NCBI GenBank assembly: GCA_023250155.1
Contig: JAHFBG010000005.1
Coordinates: forward strand, 1 to 64,000
DNA length: 64,000 nt
DNA from: Candidatus Melainabacteria bacterium
Lineage (GTDB): Bacteria > Cyanobacteriota > Vampirovibrionia > 2-02-FULL-35-15
Reading direction: 5' to 3'
Part shown: piece by piece, positions 51,766-60,362 of the stretch
Position numbering within the stretch: position 1 is the stretch's first letter
Layout: each line of letters begins with the position of its first letter
The notes under the pieces: generated by a model
The model's database searches: none
The model's input: only the letters and a program-made list of their open reading frames with translations
What the model was told of the DNA's origin: nothing
Made by a program: the position numbers and the translations under genes

Positions 51766-51844
51766 AGACCTTGCATGCAAGGTCTCAGTGTGCAACGTCT
51801 GTACAATTGCATGCTGTAGAGACGTTGTGCACAACGTCTTTACG
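51766..51844. repeat. Three palindromes between infC and rpmI
   Basis: AGACCTTGCATGCAAGGTCT at 51766-51785 is a perfect 20-bp palindrome. GACGTTGTGCACAACGTC at 51821-51838 is a perfect 18-bp palindrome. GTGTGCAACGTCT/AGACGTTGTGCAC pair around 51788-51832. The words GTAGAGACGTTG and CAACGTCTTTAC resemble an intergenic repeat I recall from cyanobacteria. Because L20 controls this operon in many bacteria through an mRNA structure near rpmI, these hairpins could also affect regulation. Confidence 0.7.
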
Positions 51845-51897
51845 AGTTGATAGTCCTCATGCATTGTATAATTTAGTTTCGTTCATTAAGGAGAGTT

Positions 51898-52110
51898 ATG
51901 CCAAAGCTACATACAAATCATGCTGCAAAAAAGCGTTTTAAGATTACTGCCAAAGGTAAAATATTGGCCAAAGGTGGAGGAAAACAACATATAAATGAAC
52001 ATATGTCTTCCAAGAAAAAACGAAAAATCAGAACGCCAAAATTTCAAGTTCCTGAAACCTTAAAAGATCATGTAATAAAGCAGTTACCATATGCAAGATA
52101 TGCAAAATAA
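51898..52110 (+). CDS. rpmI: 50S ribosomal protein L35
   Basis: 70 aa, basic. MPKLHTNHAAKKRFKITAKG and NEHMSSKKKRKIRTPKF are typical L35. AAGGAGAG lies just before the ATG. It is between infC and rplT in the conserved order. Its N-terminal half carries almost all the lysines and arginines that bind 23S rRNA. Confidence 0.95.
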   Translation: MPKLHTNHAAKKRFKITAKGKILAKGGGKQHINEHMSSKKKRKIRTPKFQVPETLKDHVIKQLPYARYAK

Positions 52111-52161
52111 AACTGGAATGTAGTGTTTGCGAATAGAGTTTAAAATAAAAAGGATAAAAAA

Positions 52162-52509
52162 ATGCGAATTAAGCGAGGAAGAGCAACTAGAAAAAGACAT
52201 AAGAAAATACTAAAGGCTGCAAAAGGTTTTGTAGGCTCAAAAAGTAAGCTTTTTAAATCAGCAAACCAAGCAGTAATGAAAGCTTGGAAATATGCATACA
52301 GACATAGAAAAGAGAAAAAAGGAGATTTTAGATCTCTATGGATTACAAGGATTAATGCGGCTTGTAGAGAATATGGTTTAAACTACAGTAAGTTTGTAAA
52401 TGCTTTAAATAAAGCAAACATAAAATTAAACAGAAAAATAATTGCCGATTTAGCTGTAAACGATAAAGAAGCTTTTAAGCAACTGATTTCACAAGTAAAA
52501 GCTGCTTAA
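52162..52509 (+). CDS. rplT: 50S ribosomal protein L20
   Basis: 115 aa. [20 protein letters not shown] and [20 protein letters not shown] are diagnostic for L20, which organises early 23S rRNA and, in many bacteria, represses its own operon. AAAAAGGATAAAAAA precedes the ATG. Its stop codon overlaps the prfB stop region of the opposite strand by four bases, so transcription of the two converges. Confidence 0.96.
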   Translation: MRIKRGRATRKRHKKILKAAKGFVGSKSKLFKSANQAVMKAWKYAYRHRKEKKGDFRSLWITRINAACREYGLNYSKFVNALNKANIKLNRKIIADLAVNDKEAFKQLISQVKAA

Positions 52510-53616
52510 CCAACAACTTTAGATTTTAAATACTCCTGAATAAAATCATCTAAATCACCATCTAAAACCCGTTGAACATCACGGGTTTCATATTTAGTTC
52601 TTGCATCTTTTACACGTCCTTCATCTAAGACATATGATCTAATTGCATTTCCAAAGGTCGCTTGTACAGCTTCTCCTTTTAGTTTTTGAAGTTTTGCTTC
52701 ATTTTCTTCTTCCAATTTTGCAAAAAGTTTACTACGTATAATTTCCATTGCTCTTTCTTTATTTTGTTGCTGGCTTCTTTCCTGATCACAACGCACTACA
52801 ATTCCACTTGGTATATGCTTTATCCTTACTGCTGTTTCTACCTTGTTTACGTTTTGACCGCCAGCACCACCTGATCTCATAGTATCTATTTCCAGCTCAT
52901 CAGGTTTGATTTCTACTTTCGTTTCAAGCTCAGGAAGAATAGGCGTAACTTCAAGCCCTGCAAAACTTGTTTGTCTACTGTCTTTGCCAGCTTTATACGG
53001 AGACTTGCGTACAAGTCTATGTACTCCTTTTTCTGCTCTTAAATATCCATAAGCAAGTGGTCCTGATATTTTAAATGTGGCACTTTTTATACCTGCTTGT
53101 TCACCATCTGATTTTTCTAAGAGTTCAAACTTAAATCCATGAAACATTTCAGCCCATCTTTGATACATACGAAGTATCATCTCTGCCCAGTCTTGAGCAT
53201 CTGTACCACCAGCTCCTGCATTAATTGAAACAATTGCATCAGAAAAATCATACTCATCAGACAATAATTGCTCAATTTTGTAAGCATTTAGTTCTTTAAT
53301 CAACTTATCAATATCTTTATTGATTTCACTTAAGATTGAATCTTCATTTTCTTTAGCTGCAAGGGAAAATAAATCATTTAATCCATTGATTATATTTGAC
53401 CAGTTTAAAAATCTGTCTTTTTTGTTTTTTAAATTTGAAAACTCAGTACTTATTTTTGAAGCTGTTTGTGGATCGTTCCAGACATCAGGTTTTGCAAGCT
53501 CAGATTCTAGTTTTAAAATATCACTATCTATCTGACTTAAGTCAAAGCAACCCCCTAATAGCTTGCCAGGTATTATTTAATTCATTTAATTTTGATTGTA
53601 GTTCAGTGGTATCCAT
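52506..53616 (-). CDS. prfB: Peptide chain release factor RF2, with programmed frameshift
   Basis: 369 aa if the +1 shift is made. The start ATG is at 53616 ([23 protein letters not shown]), and after codon 24 an in-frame TGA (53542-53544) interrupts the frame; skipping one base gives [20 protein letters not shown] and the rest, reaching the larger ORF at 53303. The peptidyl-hydrolysis motif [20 protein letters not shown] and the codon-recognition region are normal. RF2 reads UGA/UAA, and low RF2 favours the shift, so the gene autoregulates. The frame from 53303 alone would lack domain 1. A small gene upstream on the same strand ends 20 nt before the start. Confidence 0.96.
53541..53557 (-). 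promoter_or_regulatory. prfB +1 frameshift site
   Basis: Read on the minus strand: TAGGGGG, spacer TTG, then CTT TGA C. This is the standard RF2 shift signal: an internal Shine-Dalgarno-like AGGGGG, a slippery CUU, and UGA followed by C. Confidence 0.95.
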
Positions 53617-53636
53617 TTCTTTAAAGGATAGCATAG

Positions 53637-54053
53637 CTAAACTGGAAATTCTTCATCAGGGAATTCTTTTCTATATGATTCCCAAATCTCATAAAGTGCA
53701 ACTTCATATGATTTAATTCTTTTTTTAGATTCTTCTACACTAGAAGAACACGCTGCTTTTTGAATTACCTCAAACTCATTTTGAATTCCATAACTTATCA
53801 TCTCTAACAAAGAATTGTATTTTTTCTTTTTTTCTTCTGGCGATAAGTCTGTTTTTAAACAAAACAAAGCTGCTCGTCTTAAATTATCAAGTATTGAATC
53901 ATCTAATTGTGTTCTTAAAAAACTTTTTTTATCTTCTCTTAAGTTTCCATAATCAATTTCAATAGGTTTTGGATCTGGCCCTCTAACAAAAACAAAACAA
54001 TATGAGTTATGGCTTGTATCACCACGGGTTATTTTTTGAATATGATTCCCCAT
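53637..54053 (-). CDS. Hypothetical protein, 138 aa
   Basis: Not recognised. It begins MGNHIQKITRGDTSHNSYCF, then VRGPDPKPIEIDYGNLREDK, and becomes a charged helical protein (ILDNLRRAALFCLKTDLSPE, then KKYNSLLEMISYGIQNEFEV). There is no signal or membrane segment. The ribosome site is weak. It ends 20 nt before prfB on the same strand, so the two may share a transcript. The function is unknown. Confidence 0.6.
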   Translation of the reverse strand: MGNHIQKITRGDTSHNSYCFVFVRGPDPKPIEIDYGNLREDKKSFLRTQLDDSILDNLRRAALFCLKTDLSPEEKKKKYNSLLEMISYGIQNEFEVIQKAACSSSVEESKKRIKSYEVALYEIWESYRKEFPDEEFPV

Positions 54054-54244
54054 AATTATAATTAGTAAAGCATATGTAACCCAGATGCAATATTAAATTA
54101 ACAAATATCACATTCTTGCTTTCTTAACCTTACTTGTCAACCTTAGTTCTTAACCAAATCAGTTACTTTACCTGATTATTTTATTTAAGTAGATCATGTA
54201 AGATTATTATTTACAAATTACAAAACAATATAAAGGAGAGCAAT

Positions 54245-54424
54245 ATGCAATATCTCACATTACAAGGATACCGACTTGTCAATCCACCAGTCCTAAGAGA
54301 AGCAAAAACTGAAGATACAAAAAGACAACTTCCAAAGATTACTCCAGAGGAAGAACGTGCTGTAGAACAATCCTGGCTAAACAAAGCTGATGAAACCGGT
54401 ACAATTCCTTGGCCTAGTGCATAA
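54245..54424 (+). CDS. Small protein, 59 aa, overlooked
   Basis: Reads MQYLTLQGYRLVNPPVLREA and ends DETGTIPWPSA, with a Lys/Glu-rich helix in the middle (LPKITPEEERAVEQSWLNKA). The AAAGGAG 8 nt upstream of the ATG is as strong as any in the window, and the upstream region holds three TTAACC-like words at 54124-54155. It overlaps the 3' end of mnmG on the opposite strand by 11 nt. The family is unknown; small size and polar composition suggest a lineage-specific gene. Evidence is the ribosome site and the clean frame only. Confidence 0.6.
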   Translation: MQYLTLQGYRLVNPPVLREAKTEDTKRQLPKITPEEERAVEQSWLNKADETGTIPWPSA

Positions 54425-56306
54425 CAGGCTCAGCGAATCTTGCTTTCTTATTGATACTTGCTAACAGAACTGTAATATCAGCTGGTGAAACACCACCTAT
54501 TCTAGCTGCCTGACCAATAGTAATCGGTTTTATTTTATCTAATTTCTCCCTGGCTTCATTCGATAAGTGCTCTAATTCTTTAAAATTTATTTCCTTAGAT
54601 ATTTTTATCTTGTCAAATTTGTTTTGTTGCATTATTTGTTGAAGCTGCCTATTTATATAGCCTTCGTATTTGATCTCGGTTTCGATTTCGAAAGAAGGGA
54701 TAGGAATTACTGCCTCTCTGGGGCAGGATAACTGTTCTATACATTCATAAGTTATATTTGGTCGCTTTAACAAATCCTCTAGTGTAATTGGTTCATCAAT
54801 AGCTTCACCATACTTAGAAAGTATATTATTAACTTCTTCTTGTGGTCTGACTTTAGTTTTAGCTAATCTGTCTTTTTCATTTTTTATTACTTCCATTTTG
54901 TCATTGAAAACACTCCACCTGAAATCATCTACCAGACCCAATTCTCTACCAATAGGAGTCATTCTTTGATCGGCATTATCCTGTCTTAAAAGCAATCTAT
55001 ATTCAGATCTCGAAGTTAGCATTCTATAAGGCTCATTCATTTCTTTTGTAACAAGATCATCTATCAAAGTCCCTATATAACTTGATTCTCTTTCAAAAAC
55101 AAAATTTTCTAACCCATTCACATATCGTGTCGCATTAATACCTGCTACAAGCCCTTGTGCAGCTGCTTCTTCATATCCACTTGTTCCAAGCACTTGTCCT
55201 GCAATAAATAACCCTTCTACTTCTTTTGACATTAATCCATGATTAAACTGTGTACCTGGAAAATAATCATACTCTACAGCATAAGCAGGACGCATGATTA
55301 AAGCATCTTCAAGTCCAGGAAGAGAATTCACTATTTGCCATTGAATTTCTATGGGTAAACTTGTAGAACAACCTTGTAAATAAATTTCTTTTGTGTAGCG
55401 TCCTTCTGGTTCTAAAAACAAATGATGTGACGGTTTATCTTTAAACCTAACTACTTTATCTTCAATCGATGGACAATACCGCGGACCAACACACTCTATA
55501 ATTCCAGTATAAATGGGTGACTTATCTAAATTAGCTAAGATTATTTCATGTGTTTTTTCATTTGTTCTTGTTAAGTGGCACGGGACCTGCTCGCGAGCTG
55601 GTCTATCAGGCAAGAATGAAAAAAACGATGGAGTTTTATCTCCATAATGTTCTTCTAAAACAGAATAATTTATTGTTCTACCATCAAGACGTGGCGGAGT
55701 CCCTGTCTTAAGTCTTCTTGATTTAAATCCAAGGGAAACAAGAGAATCTGTAAGCCCAAATGAAGCAAACTCACCAGCTCTTCCACCAGAACTAGATTTT
55801 AAACCTACATGCACTTTCCCAGACAAAAACGTACCTGTAGTAATAATAACTGTCTTTGAGTAAATATTCTCTCCGAGGGATGTCCCCACACCAATTACCT
55901 TTGTAACATTTGAAGAACTTTCTACAAGAAGATTAGTTACCATTGCCTGATAAATATCTAAATTGGGTATATTTTCCAAGGAGTGTTTTACCCACATTGA
56001 ATATTCCTTTTTATCAGATTGAGCTCTAAGTGAACGTACGGCTGGGCCTTTACTTAAATTTAAAGTTTTTAACTGGAGATAAGTAGCATCACTAGCCAAC
56101 CCCATAAGACCACCTAAAGCATCAATCTCTTTCACCAAATGTGACTTAGCCGGACCACCAACTGCAGGATTACAAGGCATCATGGCAATAGTATCTAAAT
56201 TTAAAGCCAATAATAAAGTTTTAGCGCCTAACTTAGCGCTTGCATGGGCAGCTTCACAACCAGCATGTCCTGCGCCAACAATAACTACATCATAGTTTCT
56301 ATCCAT
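54414..56306 (-). CDS. mnmG: tRNA U34 carboxymethylaminomethyl synthase subunit MnmG
   Basis: 630 aa, the same length as E. coli MnmG. FAD-binding IVGAGHAGCEAAHASAKLGA at the start, then MMPCNPAVGGPAKSHLVKEI and GTFLSGKVHVG, LKTGTPPRLDGRTINY, and CPSIEDKVVRFKDK with the reactive cysteine. The C-terminal helical domain ends AARIGGVSPADITVLLASIN. With MnmE (not in the window) it modifies the wobble uridine in several tRNAs. ATG at 56306, followed upstream by an HD gene on the opposite strand. The family call is certain. Confidence 0.97.
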   Translation of the reverse strand: MDRNYDVVIVGAGHAGCEAAHASAKLGAKTLLLALNLDTIAMMPCNPAVGGPAKSHLVKEIDALGGLMGLASDATYLQLKTLNLSKGPAVRSLRAQSDKKEYSMWVKHSLENIPNLDIYQAMVTNLLVESSSNVTKVIGVGTSLGENIYSKTVIITTGTFLSGKVHVGLKSSSGGRAGEFASFGLTDSLVSLGFKSRRLKTGTPPRLDGRTINYSVLEEHYGDKTPSFFSFLPDRPAREQVPCHLTRTNEKTHEIILANLDKSPIYTGIIECVGPRYCPSIEDKVVRFKDKPSHHLFLEPEGRYTKEIYLQGCSTSLPIEIQWQIVNSLPGLEDALIMRPAYAVEYDYFPGTQFNHGLMSKEVEGLFIAGQVLGTSGYEEAAAQGLVAGINATRYVNGLENFVFERESSYIGTLIDDLVTKEMNEPYRMLTSRSEYRLLLRQDNADQRMTPIGRELGLVDDFRWSVFNDKMEVIKNEKDRLAKTKVRPQEEVNNILSKYGEAIDEPITLEDLLKRPNITYECIEQLSCPREAVIPIPSFEIETEIKYEGYINRQLQQIMQQNKFDKIKISKEINFKELEHLSNEAREKLDKIKPITIGQAARIGGVSPADITVLLASINKKARFAEPVMH

Positions 56307-56394
56307 ATTATTTGTACCTGATAAAGGTATAAGGTTATTTTACGCTAAAATTAAGTGCTTAGCAACAAGAGAAAAAGGAAAAACAGAGATAAAG

Positions 56395-58026
56395 ATGACT
56401 GATTCACAGGATATAACAATAAAAGATTTAAATGGCATGAATATTGTCCGTAGAAATGGAAATACTAATAACAAACATATTATTCCAAGCATTAAACCTA
56501 CAAATGTAGAAGGACACTATCCACGATTCTTATTACATGGAGCAGTTAACCTTTTACACGAAGACTTACGAGAGTTCAGTATTATCTTAGAAAGTTTTGT
56601 ACCATATTTAAACAAAATTGGTATTCAATTAAAAGACGCAAGTCCACTTATAAAAGAAATAATTACAGGGACTGAAATATTTAGAAGATTGAAAGGCATC
56701 AGTCAGGTTGAATTATTACCATTTGCTTTTAAGCAAGTTCCTTGGTTTACAAGATATACACACTCATGTTTAACCTATGTTTTCGGGAGTCATGTCGTTG
56801 ACAAACTTCAACCCAAATTAAATCTAAAACAAAATGACACTTTAATTGAAGCTGTTAAATTGTGTTTTTTAATTCATGATTTAGGACATGGTCCATTCAG
56901 TCACCTAACTGAAAGAGCTTTTAAAAAGCCAAGAGGAAAAGGTGGAAAGATTCCAAAAGAGTATGACCATGAATACTGGACTAAAATATTACTTCATGAG
57001 CTAAAGGACACTTTATTTGATACAAACAAAAATCCATACTGGACAAAAAACCCTTCACAACAAGACAAGGACAATATTGAAGTTCTTACTAAAGCTATGG
57101 AAATTACATCAAAAGAAGACTCTAGTATCTTCTCTCAACTTTTATCAAGTCAAATAGATTTGGACAGGCTGTCAAACTACCTTGGAGACAGGCTTGTAGT
57201 CAGCGCTATATTAGAAGATGATGATGTAAAGAACGAAAAGATGGTTAGCTATTTAAGTTCATTAAATGATGTTGTAGACAATATTAAACGCATCATGAAC
57301 AATTTTCAAATCTTAGATAAGGATGAAAACAATAATAAGTGTGAACCTTATCTTGCTATTCATGAAGATGCAGTAAATCCTGTAATTCATTATTTGCTAG
57401 ACAGACACATAATTCGATATTATCTTTTAAAACATTATCGCCGTGAAGCCGCAAACAATTTACTAGAAAAGATTTTACTTAGAGCACAAACTCTTGTAAG
57501 AAGCAATCAATTAGACTCTCTTGGAAAGACTGATCTTTTAGTACAGACTTGGTTGTTTGGAAATCATACAGATGCTGAGTTTATAGAATTAGATGACCAG
57601 CTTGTTTTTAATCAAATCAGAAAATGGGGGAAATACACAAATGATCCTGTTCTTCGTGATTTAACACTAAGATTTACTGCCCACAATTTCTTTTGTGCTT
57701 ATTCTTGTGAACAAAATGGCAAGCCATCAAAACCAAGCAAAGAACATATAGAAGAAGCAAAAGAAAAAGTAATTAAAGAGCTTAAATCAAAAAGCTCATT
57801 AGCATTAGATGATAGTCTTATTGGCGAATATTATTTTACATATGATGAAACCACCTCAAAGCCTTATCACATAGATAAAAATGAAATTATGGTTTTCACT
57901 TCTGACAATAAAGTTAAAAAACTATCAAAATATATTCAAGACACAGATAATGAAATTGGAAAAGTACTGTTAGAAAGTGCCTTTGAAAGATACTTATTTA
58001 TTGTGCCTTGTGAAATAAGTCTATAA
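56395..58026 (+). CDS. HD-superfamily phosphohydrolase
   Basis: 543 aa. Metal ligands appear in order: TRYTHSCL (H123), CFLIHDLGHGPFSHLTERAF (H161, D162) and SSQIDLDRLSNYLGD (about D255), an arrangement seen in YwfO-type and dNTPase-related HD proteins. The preceding FRRLKGISQVELLPFAFKQV is the family's typical lead-in. These enzymes hydrolyse nucleotides, often dNTPs, and some take part in antiviral nucleotide depletion. Here there is no defence neighbour. The N-terminus has an extra 60-residue polar region. The last residues FERYLFIVPCEISL recur as a relic at 60222. The start has AGAAAAAGGAAAAAC upstream. Confidence 0.85.
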   Translation: MTDSQDITIKDLNGMNIVRRNGNTNNKHIIPSIKPTNVEGHYPRFLLHGAVNLLHEDLREFSIILESFVPYLNKIGIQLKDASPLIKEIITGTEIFRRLKGISQVELLPFAFKQVPWFTRYTHSCLTYVFGSHVVDKLQPKLNLKQNDTLIEAVKLCFLIHDLGHGPFSHLTERAFKKPRGKGGKIPKEYDHEYWTKILLHELKDTLFDTNKNPYWTKNPSQQDKDNIEVLTKAMEITSKEDSSIFSQLLSSQIDLDRLSNYLGDRLVVSAILEDDDVKNEKMVSYLSSLNDVVDNIKRIMNNFQILDKDENNNKCEPYLAIHEDAVNPVIHYLLDRHIIRYYLLKHYRREAANNLLEKILLRAQTLVRSNQLDSLGKTDLLVQTWLFGNHTDAEFIELDDQLVFNQIRKWGKYTNDPVLRDLTLRFTAHNFFCAYSCEQNGKPSKPSKEHIEEAKEKVIKELKSKSSLALDDSLIGEYYFTYDETTSKPYHIDKNEIMVFTSDNKVKKLSKYIQDTDNEIGKVLLESAFERYLFIVPCEISL

Positions 58027-58213
58027 TTACAGTTCAAATATAACTATTTTGTACTTGATTCAAATTATTTATTGTAAATATTAACCTTAATTTAACTCTT
58101 ATAGTGTAGATTCTAAGTCCATGACATTTGACCCATGACACTTGATCTAGAGCATTTATCCTATCTCATTTGTTTTGTCACATTTAATTGGTTTCATTTT
58201 TAAGGAGAAAACT

Positions 58214-60205
58214 ATGTCCCTATCAACAACTCAGCGCAGAACTTTTACAACCTTACTTACTACTCTACGTAGTGATTCAATGCGTTCTCATGGTGGTCAA
58301 TCAATTGCTAGAGAGATTGAAGATCATATGACTGATCTAAACAATGCAATTGATGATGCTACAGCAGGACGAGATGGTTCTAGAAGACAACGTCAAAATG
58401 CACAAGAGGAACTTGATGGTTGTTGGGCATGGGAACGTAGCAGAAAAAATACTTTGCGCCAACAGATTGCACAAAGCAGTAGTTTAGAAGGTGGCTTAAG
58501 TGCAAGAATCGATACACTGGCAAGACGAAGAAGTAGAATAATAGAATTATCAACAAGAGCAAATGATCAAAATCTAACTCCTGCACAAAGAGATCAAGCT
58601 TTAACTCAACTACGTGCATTACTAAGTCAACGAAATGCTGTAGGAACCGATGTCTTTACCCAAGCTAGAGATGCTTATAATAGAGCAAATGCTCCAGCAC
58701 CACTTACACCACCAACTACACCACCAAGACCTGTACAACCAACAGCACCTCCTGCAGTAACATTGCCTAACAATACCCCTGCTGACTTGAGAACAGCATT
58801 TGGCGAGCTAAACACTGCTATAACTGAATTGACTCCTTTTGCAAATGGAGTATCAACTAATATTGCAAATGATCTTGCAAGCAGACCTAATGTCTTTATT
58901 CGCAGAGCAATGGATGCTGGGGTCACGGGCATGAACAACTTAGAAGGAGGTCTTAGAGCAAGAATAACAGACTTGACCACACTCCGAAATGATGCACTTG
59001 CAGCCATAAATGCTGGCAATTTTGATGGAGCCAGAGCTTTGCTATCTCAAACTTCTACATCTATTACTCCTATAGTTGCAAACGCCAGAGATGGTGGCGG
59101 AAGAGATGCCGATAGGCTCCATGCAGAAGCAGTACAAACAACAGCTACAATGGAAAACGTTGTACAAACTGCTAGATCTGTTCCAGGTCGTGCAGCTCAA
59201 GTAGTTACTCTTATTGGAACTGGTGGAAATACAAGACTAGCAAGTCTTGCAAGAAGAGGAATTGACTCCTTAGGTGATACCGTTGAATACGGTGCACAAT
59301 TAACTTATGGAGTTCAATCATCTGAACAAGCATCAAACACATACAGAGATCGAATGGCAACAAATGTACTTGGACTTGTTGGAGATCAATTACCTCCTGT
59401 AGTAGGTCCACTTGTAGAGAATTTTGGTCAAAGTATATATAACCAAACAGTTAATGGCAATGGAAATATTGATATCGATGAAGCATCAAGGTTTGCCCTT
59501 AATAGAACTCTTCATGCTGAGGCTGCTATTGATTTTATAGCTAATCAATTTACACCACCAGCTCAAAATACTCCTTTAGGAGAGAATTCACCACCACTCA
59601 CTGGTAATCCCACAGTTACACAACCAGCTGCAATAAACGGAAGGGTTCATGTCAACAATCCTGTTTCTTCACAACCTCAAATAGCTGATTCAGAATCTAC
59701 TATTCATTATCCTACTTCTTCACAGCCTCAAATAGCTGATTCAGAATCTACTATTCATTATCCTACTTCTTCACAGCCTCAAATAGCTGATTCAGAATCT
59801 ACTATTCATTATCCTACTTCTTCACAACCTCACATAGCTGATTCAGGATCTACTATTCATTATCCTACTTCTTCACAACCTTATACAGCTGATCTGAGAT
59901 ATCTTGACAACTATCCACTTTCTTCACAGCCTCAAATAGCTGATTCAAGACATCTTGATAATTATTCTCCACTTGAATCATATCCAACTCAAATACCAAG
60001 AACTACAGGACAACAACTACGTGGAGATCTTGGATATTGGGCAAATCAAAATATTCAAAATCAATTTCTTAGGATGTATATGATGACTATTGTAGCAATG
60101 ATGATGAGATATCTCAGTAGTACTCAAAATCAAATGCAATTTGCATATTCTAATAACTACGCTAATTCTGGGACAAATCATAATCAAGCAGTTTTCAGTG
60201 CATAA
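58214..60205 (+). CDS. Repeat-rich orphan protein, 663 aa
   Basis: 663 aa from the ATG at 58214 with AAGGAG; the longer frame from 58175 is improbable. The N-terminal half is an Arg-rich coiled coil (RQNAQEELDGCWAWERSRKN, LSARIDTLARRRSRIIELST). A proline-rich linker (APLTPPTTPPRPVQPTAPPA) joins a helical middle part (LRARITDLTTLRNDALAAIN). The tail carries 17-residue tandem repeats SSQPQIADSESTIHYPT (59666 onward) and ends in a Tyr/Asn-rich segment with MYMMTIVAMMMRYL. There is no signal peptide. It resembles no known family and may be a structural or surface-associated protein. Its position between the intact and relic HD genes hints at insertion or rearrangement. Confidence 0.75.
   Translation: MSLSTTQRRTFTTLLTTLRSDSMRSHGGQSIAREIEDHMTDLNNAIDDATAGRDGSRRQRQNAQEELDGCWAWERSRKNTLRQQIAQSSSLEGGLSARIDTLARRRSRIIELSTRANDQNLTPAQRDQALTQLRALLSQRNAVGTDVFTQARDAYNRANAPAPLTPPTTPPRPVQPTAPPAVTLPNNTPADLRTAFGELNTAITELTPFANGVSTNIANDLASRPNVFIRRAMDAGVTGMNNLEGGLRARITDLTTLRNDALAAINAGNFDGARALLSQTSTSITPIVANARDGGGRDADRLHAEAVQTTATMENVVQTARSVPGRAAQVVTLIGTGGNTRLASLARRGIDSLGDTVEYGAQLTYGVQSSEQASNTYRDRMATNVLGLVGDQLPPVVGPLVENFGQSIYNQTVNGNGNIDIDEASRFALNRTLHAEAAIDFIANQFTPPAQNTPLGENSPPLTGNPTVTQPAAINGRVHVNNPVSSQPQIADSESTIHYPTSSQPQIADSESTIHYPTSSQPQIADSESTIHYPTSSQPHIADSGSTIHYPTSSQPYTADLRYLDNYPLSSQPQIADSRHLDNYSPLESYPTQIPRTTGQQLRGDLGYWANQNIQNQFLRMYMMTIVAMMMRYLSSTQNQMQFAYSNNYANSGTNHNQAVFSA
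59666..59970 (+). repeat. 51-bp tandem repeats within orphan gene
   Basis: Units start at 59666, 59717, 59768, 59819 and 59870, plus a degenerate sixth. The first three are nearly identical at the DNA level, the later ones diverge. The array encodes 17-residue units and likely varies in copy number between strains. Confidence 0.85.
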
Positions 60206-60221
60206 AAATTGCTTTAAAATT

Positions 60222-60269
60222 GACTTTGAAAGATATTTATTTATTGTGCCTTTTGAGGTCACATTGTAG
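60222..60269 (+). pseudogene. Relic of a second HD-phosphohydrolase gene
   Basis: The frame reads DFERYLFIVPFEVTL then stop, matching the last residues of the HD protein at 58026 (AFERYLFIVPCEISL). The DNA is also close (TTTGAAAGATA-TTATTTATT). It lacks everything upstream. It is best explained as the remaining tail of a lost tandem copy. Confidence 0.7.
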
Positions 60270-60362
60270 AGTTTTAATATTCCTAATGGTCTTTCTATAC
60301 TTAAAAATAAAGTAGTTAGTCTCTTAGCAATAGAGTTTCAAGAGAGATTGAAGTAGGGTAAC

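Noticed and set aside
52506..53303. prfB taken as a 265-aa gene from 53303
   Set aside because: It would lack domain 1, and the upstream frame plus the frameshift signal give a complete RF2.
59666..59970. Possible CRISPR-like array because of regular 51-bp spacing
   Set aside because: Units are contiguous and coding without spacers, inside an ORF; it is a protein repeat. No cas genes or CRISPR repeats are in the window.
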